A stretch of 64,000 nt of DNA from UBA5066 sp046331465 (GTDB taxonomy: Bacteria > Acidobacteriota > Thermoanaerobaculia > UBA5066): assembly GCA_046331465.1 (NCBI GenBank), contig JAXLQV010000002.1, positions 1-64,000 of the forward strand. Reading direction: 5' to 3'. Under the pieces are notes generated by a model. That model saw nothing but the letters and a program-made list of their open reading frames with translations, had not been told where the DNA came from and did no database searches. A program made the translations under genes and the position numbers. Below, piece after piece: positions 62,201 to 64,000 of the stretch (the stretch's first letter is position 1; the number at the start of each line of letters is the position of its first letter).

Positions 62201-64000
62201 ACGGGACGACGGCCGACTCGGTCAGCGCCTACGAGTACGACGCCCAGGGGCGTGTCACCCGCCAGACGACGGCGGGCGGCGCGCAGACCGACTACGGCTA
62301 CGACAACGTCGGCAACCTCGAGACCGTCACGGGCGCCGCGGGCACCACGGGGCGCCCCGTCACCAGCTACCAGCACGACGCCCTCGGCCGCGTCACCGAC
62401 GTCACCGACCCGCTCGGCAAGGTGACGCACTACAGCTACGACACCCTCGGCCGGGTCCTCACCGTCACCCTCCCGGCCGTCGGCGGCCGAACCTTCACGA
62501 CGACCTACAGCTACGACCACCTCGATGCGGCCACGGGCTTCCTCTACACCGAGATCACCGACCCCAACGGCCGCCTCACCCGCCTCGGCTACGACGTCGA
62601 CGGCCGCCTGCGCCGCTCGGCGGACGCCTCCGGCGGCGCCACCCTCTACGGCTACACCGGCAAGCGCCTCACCACCATCACCGACCCCAACGGCAACGTC
62701 ACCACCTACGGCTACGACGCCGGCGGGCGCCTCGCCTCCACCTCCTTCCCGGACGGAGGCCAGGAGACCTACACCTACTGGAACGACGGCCTGCTGAGGA
62801 CGAAGACCGACCGCAGGGGCACCGTCGTCACCTACGCCTACGATGCCTTCAAGCGCCTCGTCACGAAGAGCTACTCCACCGGCGGCAGCGTCACCTACGC
62901 CTACGACGGCCAGAAGCTCCTCACCGTCACCGACACCACCGTCACCCCGGCCGAGACGCACAGCTTCGGCTACGACACCCGCTACCGCCTCTCGAGCGCC
63001 GCGCAGGCCGGCCGAGGCACACTGGGCTACACCTACACCGCCGACGACCGCGTCGAGACGCTCACCCTCCCCTCCGGCCCCACGGCCACCTACGGCTACA
63101 ACCCCGACGGCAGCCTCCACACCCTCCAGTGGAGCGCCGTCGCGGGAGCCTTCACCTGGGACTACACCGCCCGGGGCCAATACGACACCCTCACCTTCCC
63201 GAACGGCCAGCTCCGTGACTACGGCTACGACGACCAGGGGAGGCTGACGAGCCTCACGAACGCCCTCGGGGCCTCGACGCTCGCGAGCTACGCCTACGGC
63301 TACGACGTCGACCCGCAGACCGGCCAGCCGACGCTCCTGGGCCAGAGGACGAGCCAGACCGCGACACTCCCGTCGCAGGGCCTCGCGAGCGCCGTCACGC
63401 GCTACGGCTACGACCCGCTATACCAGCTCACGCGGGCGGAGTACCCGGCGGGGGCACCGTTCAACTCGGAGGTCCATACTTGGAGCTACGACTCCATCGG
63501 CAACCGGATGACGCAGGGGAGCGGCGCAAGCGTGCAGGCCTACACGTACCTGAAGAGCCCGGGGAACCCTCTCAACGGGCAGAGGCTCGAGGGTGACGGC
63601 GTGGACGCGATGACGTACGACCCCGCCGGCAACCTCGGCACGCGCCAGGGCCCTGCCGGCAACTTCACCTTCGGTTACGACCCCGAGAACCGCCTGAAGA
63701 CCATCACGGGCCCCGAGAATTCCACCTACACCTACGACTACCAGGGGCGTCGCACGAGCAAGACGGTTGGCGGCGTGACGACGACCTACCTCTACGACGG
63801 CTTGAACCTCGTCTCGGAGACGACGGGCGGGCAGACGACGTACTTCCTGAACGGCCCGGGCATCGACGAACCCCTGGCGATGTCGAGGGCCGGGGCAGTC
63901 TCCTATTTCAGCGTGGATGGCCTCGGCTCGGTCGTCGCCACGAACGACCCCTCAGGCACGGTGACGCACTCGGTGGTTTTCGATGCGTGGGGGAACGTCA
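59235..64000 (+). CDS. RHS/YD-repeat region of the giant protein, 3' end outside window
   Basis: About 1588 codons with no stop. First 550 residues are beta-rich (EARGEVPPARFEQPGLL onward) with a Cys-rich knuckle HPCPDGRCGQGGCNSCTG at about 60967-61020; next comes the DUF6531-like entry SPVYVSSGTYTTSATDLVVP; then over 40 YD units such as GRVTDVTDPLGKVTHYSYD and TYGYDAGGRLASTSFPDGG, which form the hollow RHS shell. The window ends inside the RHS core YFSVDGLGSVVATNDPSGTV...FDAWGN, after which polymorphic toxin domains normally follow. It almost certainly belongs to the same protein as the upstream Ig-repeat frame. Confidence 0.85.

Noticed and set aside
59248..63180. Minus-strand open frame of about 1300 codons opposite the RHS region
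   Set aside because: Low-complexity shadow of the YD repeats; the plus strand shows clear RHS structure.

Overview
A 64 kb window of very GC-rich bacterial DNA (roughly 70% by eye) with short intergenic gaps and long operons in which neighbouring genes usually share a 4-base stop/start overlap (ATGA or GTGA). The gene content fits an aerobic, heterotrophic, Gram-negative (diderm) bacterium: cytochrome c oxidase assembly (heme A synthesis, SCO, DUF420), outer-membrane barrels, lipoproteins, MurA plus a Slt-type transglycosylase, and many large secreted PKD, FG-GAP and Ig-repeat proteins. Carboxypeptidase-regulatory domains on outer-membrane proteins together with this secretome suggest Acidobacteriota, possibly the Thermoanaerobaculia, with Myxococcota as an alternative. 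This placement is inference: there is no rRNA or other decisive marker here.

Layout. 0-3.5 kb (-): rsmI coupled to a three-gene ABC-2 exporter. 3.6-4.3 kb (+): a SurA-like chaperone without PPIase domain, convergent with 4.3-8.8 kb (-): prmC, murA and a lytic transglycosylase. 8.9-14.5 kb (-): a seven-gene, fully overlapping oxidase-assembly operon (cupredoxin-like lipoprotein, ctaA, ctaB, ABC ATPase, ABC permease, SCO, DUF420) with a good sigma-70 promoter. 14.6 kb: a near-perfect 64-base palindrome. 14.7-18.0 kb (+): a cassette matching the N-succinyl-amino-acid racemase route (racemase, M20 hydrolase, GNAT transferase) and a small exported protein. 18.1-21.1 kb (-): two-domain PPK2, prfA, rpmE. 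21.2-22.8 kb (+): FHA-GAF-PP2C phosphatase. 23.0-29.8 kb (-): membrane histidine kinase, NtrC-type sigma-54 activator and M14 carboxypeptidase, behind a consensus sigma-54 promoter. 30-33.6 kb (-): outer-membrane barrel, then comF and proline dehydrogenase. 33.7-34.3 kb (+): small outer-membrane barrel. 34.3-34.65 kb: a gene-free gap with a second consensus sigma-54 promoter that points at no gene, so a small RNA is proposed. 34.7-36.4 kb (-): Lrp-type regulator with a palindrome over its own start, and glgC. 36.5-37.5 kb (+): a DnaJ-type protein with a reduced zinc centre. 37.6-40.1 kb (-): XRE regulator, TPR protein and exported protein. 40.2-42.8 kb (+): a lone polysaccharide-export permease and an FG-GAP lipoprotein. 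43-64 kb (+): separately promoted, separately terminated secreted proteins: a 505-residue protein with a long leader, an 1804-residue PKD protein, a small AraC-type DNA-binding protein, and an Ig-repeat/RHS polymorphic-toxin-like protein of more than 4200 residues. The last is interrupted by an apparent single-base frameshift at a run of six G and continues past the window end.

How it fits together. The left half is housekeeping and respiration: translation termination and its modification (prfA, prmC, rsmI, rpmE), peptidoglycan synthesis and turnover, and delivery of heme and copper to the terminal oxidase. The middle holds signalling, including a two-component system and its own sigma-54 promoter plus a possible regulated RNA, and amino-acid salvage (D-to-L conversion, proline oxidation, peptidase). 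The right end is a cell-surface and secretion region ending in a candidate contact-dependent toxin whose variable tip and immunity gene lie beyond the window.
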